Shown here piece by piece: positions 45,690 through 64,000 of a stretch of 64,000 nucleotides of DNA. Under the pieces are notes generated by a model. It did no database searches. It had not been told where the DNA came from and saw only the letters and a program-made list of their open reading frames with translations. Source of the stretch: Dysidea avara (lineage: Eukaryota; Porifera; Demospongiae; Dictyoceratida; Dysideidae). Numbering within the stretch: the stretch's first letter is position 1; each line of letters opens with the position of its first letter. A program made the translations under genes and the position numbers. Location: contig NC_089281.1 of NCBI RefSeq assembly GCF_963678975.1, forward strand, positions 6,473,277 to 6,537,276. The letters run 5' to 3'.

Positions 45690-48138
45690 TCACCAGTTAT
45701 CTAATGCACTACATCCTGTACCAGCCAGGTTGTCAATACTTGAAATAATAGTTCCTTGAAGTGGCAAAGACTACAAGAATAAAAAGAGTCCATGTAACAC
45801 ACTAGCACAAGTAATAGCATATAGTTAATGTACATTATGGTAAGGTAAATGATATTCACAATGCTATTAATGCTCCCCCACCTTAGAGAATGGATGTTCC
45901 ACAGCAATACTCTCACTGAGGTAACCAGATTCCCTATTGGATTTTATGTCCTGTGATTTTGTGTCATCAACAATGTCCAGTTCATCTGCTCCAGCCGACA
46001 TGTAGCCAATGTCTGATTCTGTTTTGGAGTGACGAACATCCAGTTTGTTGTTCAATGGTGTTGGTAATCTGTCAATAACATCTAACATTACTGTCCGCGA
46101 GTCTAGTGATTGACTACTTGACATTGAAAAGTCAGGAGTGAGACAAACACTACTGCTTCCTACTTCACTAATTGTGTCTGTAACTCTGTGTTGAGTTTTT
46201 CTTGGTAAACTTCTTCGAATGTTTTTTTTTGGGTTAGCAAAACTAGAAGTTGTAGTAGTAATGCTAGAGCCTCCTCTGTTCTTAATAGCTGAATAACTTC
46301 TATGCACACCAATAACTGGTTTTCTTTCTGATGGTCTTACATTTGGAATGCCCTCATCTTCAAGAATACTTTCAGGGGTGATACTACGCTGCGATGTGAT
46401 GTCAGAATCTGCGTAATACTCAGTGTCACTTAGTAAGTGCGATGAAGAACCTGACTCCAAGTAATTACCAGGTGATTGACTGCGGCCACGAAGTCGTAAT
46501 GAAGGGGAGTCACCAAGAATTCTTCCTGGGCTTTGACTACGTGTACGTCCTCTTACTCCGTCTAGAGATCTACCAGGGGACTGGCTACTTGATCGTGATC
46601 TTCTGGGTGGTGAACGGGCACCATTCTCATTCCAGATAGGAACAAATCTTCTCTCACTGATCTCGCTACACTGTGATAAAGATGAAGCACAATCGTCATC
46701 TTCAAACCGTACACAACGTCCAGCAGACGATGTTTGTGATAGCGACAACGCAGATGATGATACATGACGAATCCTTGGTGATCCTTCTGATTGTCTAGAA
46801 TATCTTGTTAGCTGTGCAGTGGGAGTACTGTCTGATGGATACATGATTGATCGTGATGAATGGTGCCTCTGACGTTGGACACTGTACTTCTGACTTCTAC
46901 CAAAAGCAGGAACACTGACAGATGAAATACTACTACTAACACTGTTTGTTCTGCTCAATGGCATGTTAACACGTTGTGGAACAGGATTAGATGGCTTAGG
47001 AGACACTTGGTGAGTTTGTTTAACAGGAGCAGTTCTCTGAGGTGACTGTTGTACTACTGCTGGTTGTGGTTTAGGAGGAACAGCTGGAGGTTTTGACTGT
47101 GTTGTATCATTGTTTGATAATGCACTCACATCAGTACCACTTCTGTTCCTCTGTGACCTGTTTGACTGCTGTTGTTGACGAGATCTTGACACCCTCATTG
47201 ACATTGATCTTGTTCTTGACTCAGCCAACTGTCTTGATGACACACGGAATGATCGCCTGACTGGATCCATACGATCAATTGGTGTATCAACTTCGTCATC
47301 GCTTGTTAGAGCACTGGTACTTGAGTTGGGCAATTTAGAATGACACGGTGATTCCTAAAAGCATAAGAAAACACGCATAAAATGTGAACAGTTATTACTT
47401 AAACTTGTGGTCAATTGTGTGTGTCCTTATGTAGCAACAGGTGTGATTAACGAGTAGGTGCTAAACGAACCTTTTCTTTCCTTCTGGGCACAGCTGCAGG
47501 CAATTGAGAAATGTCACAAACACCCTAAAGACAAAATAAGAAAACAATGAGTGTCAAATGTCAAGTTTATTATTGTATTACGTGTGCGAAGACAATAATT
47601 AGCATAATCAGCCGTTATTAGCACATAATTCGCAAACTTTACTTACTTTGCCCTTTGGTGAAATGCACAAATCATCTGAAGGTGCCACAATAGAATCCTT
47701 CTTAGCTGAATGCCTGGTTGTAGCTGGCTTAATATCATCAATCTCTGGTTCTATTTCACTGAACGAAGGTGATGTTGATCTTCGATCGTCAGTGTAATGG
47801 TCTTTAACTCGATTAGGCACAAAATGTTTGTTCAAAAGCTCTTCTTGCTGCTTGGCGTTCATGTTCTCCCAGTCAGGACCAAACAGTTTCTGCAGCGCTT
47901 CACTTTCAAGCACAATTGAACGTGAAATTGAGTTGAGAGACGCAAAGTACGTCTTGACACATTCTTGCAAGGCAACACTTCTTGTCTTCTGGATTCTAGG
48001 CTTAGGTTTTTCTGGAGCTGGAGTGGTAACTGCAGTCTTTGCAGCTGCTTTCATACTACGTTTTCTTCTTAATGAAGCACGATTCAAACTTATTCTCTGA
48101 CGTCCTGAGACGGGACATTCTATCACTGGACTAGCCAT
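45690..48138 (-). CDS. C1orf198: C1orf198 homologue (DUF4706), Ser/Arg-rich
   Basis: Four exons: 47647-48138, 47471-47524, 45882-47354 and 45690-45770, 699 codons in phase. The N-terminal conserved block (residues of about 55-95: YFASLNSISRSIVLESEALQ, then LFGPDWENMNAKQQEELLN) matches the human C1orf198 segment YFASLSPMARKIM..YGPEWARLPPAQQDEII. The extreme C-terminus ends ALDNW, as human C1orf198 ends FLDNW. The long middle exon is low-complexity, rich in Ser, Arg and Gln, with repeated RSQSPGR-type motifs and a proline-rich stretch (PAVPPKPQP); it is twice the human length. No enzymatic domain is present. The function is unknown. An upstream ATG (48147) is in frame. Confidence 0.8.
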
Positions 48139-48352
48139 AACACACACACTACAATTGTTCTAACTAAAGATAAATGCAAACGAGCAGCAACTGAGGCCAA
48201 CCTTTTAAACAAAAAGCCATAGGAAGTTTTGTGAGAAGACTATTTAAAGAATTCGTTTAAGTTTTAACAGATGGGCGTGCCACCCACCACAACCATAAAT
48301 TCTACGTCATTGACTGTTACTTTGGTAACGCCTTTGATAACGCTGCGCTGAA
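48139..48352. promoter_or_regulatory. Shared divergent promoter region, C1orf198 homologue/DPY30-like gene
   Basis: About 214 bp separate the start codons of the minus-strand C1orf198 homologue and the plus-strand small gene. It includes GGTAACGCC and TTTGGTAACG segments; no TATA box is clear. The promoter role is inferred from the head-to-head arrangement. Confidence 0.6.
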
Positions 48353-48735
48353 ATGGCCGCTAAGGACAACGAGGGATTTCAGCAATTCCCGAACGCGTGT
48401 AGCACTATTCCAGAACAAGCAGTCTTGGAAGAAGAAATAGAATTAAATTTATCACTGTCAGAAGGGCAACAATCTATTGGAGAATCTGAAGAAGACCCTT
48501 ACAGTAAGGCTGTGAAGTATTTAGAAGAACATCACATAATTGAAGTATTTCAGGTAACTATTTAAAATATTGAAATACACTATTGTAAACCCATGTCCCC
48601 ATCTCTTTTTAGAACATTGCATCACAACTGGCATTCCACCAGCCAAAAGATCCGTTACAATTTATGTTAACTGAAATTGAAAAGGTTCGTTCAGGAAAGA
48701 AACTAGATGAATTATTAAACAACAAAGCTAGTTAG
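48353..48735 (+). CDS. Small DPY30/RIIa-fold protein, TEX55-like
   Basis: Two exons, 48353-48553 and 48613-48735, split by a 59-nt GT..AG intron, encode 107 residues. After an acidic N-terminus, residues of about 47-95 read DPYSKAVKYLEEHHIIEVFQ, then ASQLAFHQPKDPLQFMLTEI. This is the dimerisation/docking helix pair of the RIIa/DPY30 family, where YLxxHxIxxxFQ and P.DPLxFM are diagnostic. The closest pattern I know is the C-terminus of vertebrate TEX55 (C3orf30). Such proteins dimerise and bind amphipathic anchoring helices, often in cilia or sperm flagella. Convergent with the EML gene: stop codons are 83 bp apart. Confidence 0.8.
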
Positions 48736-48818
48736 CTCATGATTCAAACAAACAAAAAATACATTTCATAAATGTCTGATTTCTAATGAAGTGTTCCATG
48801 GGTAGTCGGATCAGTAGT

Positions 48819-63362
<14,544 letters not shown>

Positions 63363-64000
63363 CTAAAAGAACAAAACAATGACATGGAATGTGAAAGTGG
63401 ACACCCCAGACCACACACTAAACCTACATGACAAAGATTTACACATTCAGACTTCAGAGAATTGAATTACAGCGTAAGTACCACCCAGCAACAAAGCGAT
63501 GAATACCAATTCACATTTAAATGTACAGACAGTTGTAAAAGTAGGTATTCCGCAGTGCATCACTATCTGGATGTAAAAAGATAGGTCATCAACAACAACA
63601 CAGCCACATGAAGTAGCTTCAATTTCATCACAGCTTGCACTTGCCATCATCAGTTTAGCCAAGATATCCGTTAAAGTAGCACCAAATAAGGAAAAGACCA
63701 TAGAAAGAAACAAAGAAGGTTTCGGCCCATCACACATTTACATGAGCAGCCACACATACAGAAATACGATCTTTCTCAGCTGTAGCACCTTATAACTGTA
63801 TGTTCTGATTAACAATAAAAGAAATGACGGTTATCAGAAACCACCTCGTGTTTTCAATCAAAGCAACATCATAAATGATAATAAACAACACAATGTGTTG
63901 TCACAGCTCTGTAGCACCAAACAAGTAACAACGCTGACATGTTTCATAGCAAGCATGACAGGCTTCATTAAATAAGCTGCAATTCAGAAAACTAGACATC
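63363..64000. other. EML intron or upstream exons not resolved
   Basis: The next upstream EML exon was not found before the window edge. A minus-strand frame at 63447-63737 has no WD40 or HELP signal. Confidence 0.4.

Noticed and set aside
63447-63737. Minus-strand 96-codon frame upstream of the visible EML exons
   Set aside because: It has no WD40 or HELP character, whereas the preceding EML segment should.

Overview
This is animal nuclear DNA, most likely from a sponge (demosponge). The genes are split by many short introns, often 46-60 bases, with GT..AG ends. The genes I can recognise are metazoan: ZW10, DZANK1, triokinase/FMN cyclase, an EML5/6-type WD40 protein and a C1orf198 homologue. 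The sequence is AT-rich. A TKL-type kinase fused to a kelch-like propeller and a sponge-like load of short inverted-repeat transposons point to Porifera, but the species assignment is inference. I saw no bacterial genes, rRNA, tRNA or CRISPR arrays.

The left part (1 to about 34.4 kb) is repeat-rich. It holds three or four likely genes: a small Cys-rich gene (1.17-3.61 kb, minus), a 776-codon protein with one membrane segment, tandem repeats and a helical tail resembling the C-terminus of soluble adenylyl cyclase (14.2-18.1 kb, minus), and a single-exon GNAT acetyltransferase (26.3-27.4 kb, minus). Around them are debris of mobile elements and broken gene copies: a truncated LINE, THAP and YqaJ fragments, three AGC/PKC-like kinase fragments, a 5'-truncated second copy of the triokinase gene (28.5-31.1 kb), and more than a dozen MITE or foldback elements. 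Many of these have readable target-site duplications (9, 8, 10, 6, 5, 3 bp or TA), so they belong to several superfamilies.

The right part (34.5-64 kb) is gene-dense. In order: kinase-kelch gene (+), triokinase TKFC (-), DZANK1 (-), ZW10 (+), C1orf198/DUF4706 homologue (-), a small DPY30/RIIa-fold protein (+), and the 3' two-thirds or so of an EML5/6-type gene (-) that continues past the right edge. Spacing is tight: DZANK1 and ZW10 start codons are 55 bp apart, the DZANK1 stop is 47 bp from the TKFC start codon on the same strand, C1orf198 and the DPY30-like gene are head to head with about 214 bp between starts, and two gene pairs converge with gaps of 138 and 83 bp.

Exon boundaries were placed by hand from GT/AG sites and reading phase. 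For DZANK1 (20 exons), TKFC (11), the EML gene (20 visible), the C1orf198 homologue (4), the kinase-kelch gene (3) and the membrane/TPR-like gene (14), the coding phase closes without a frameshift. That is strong internal support for these models.
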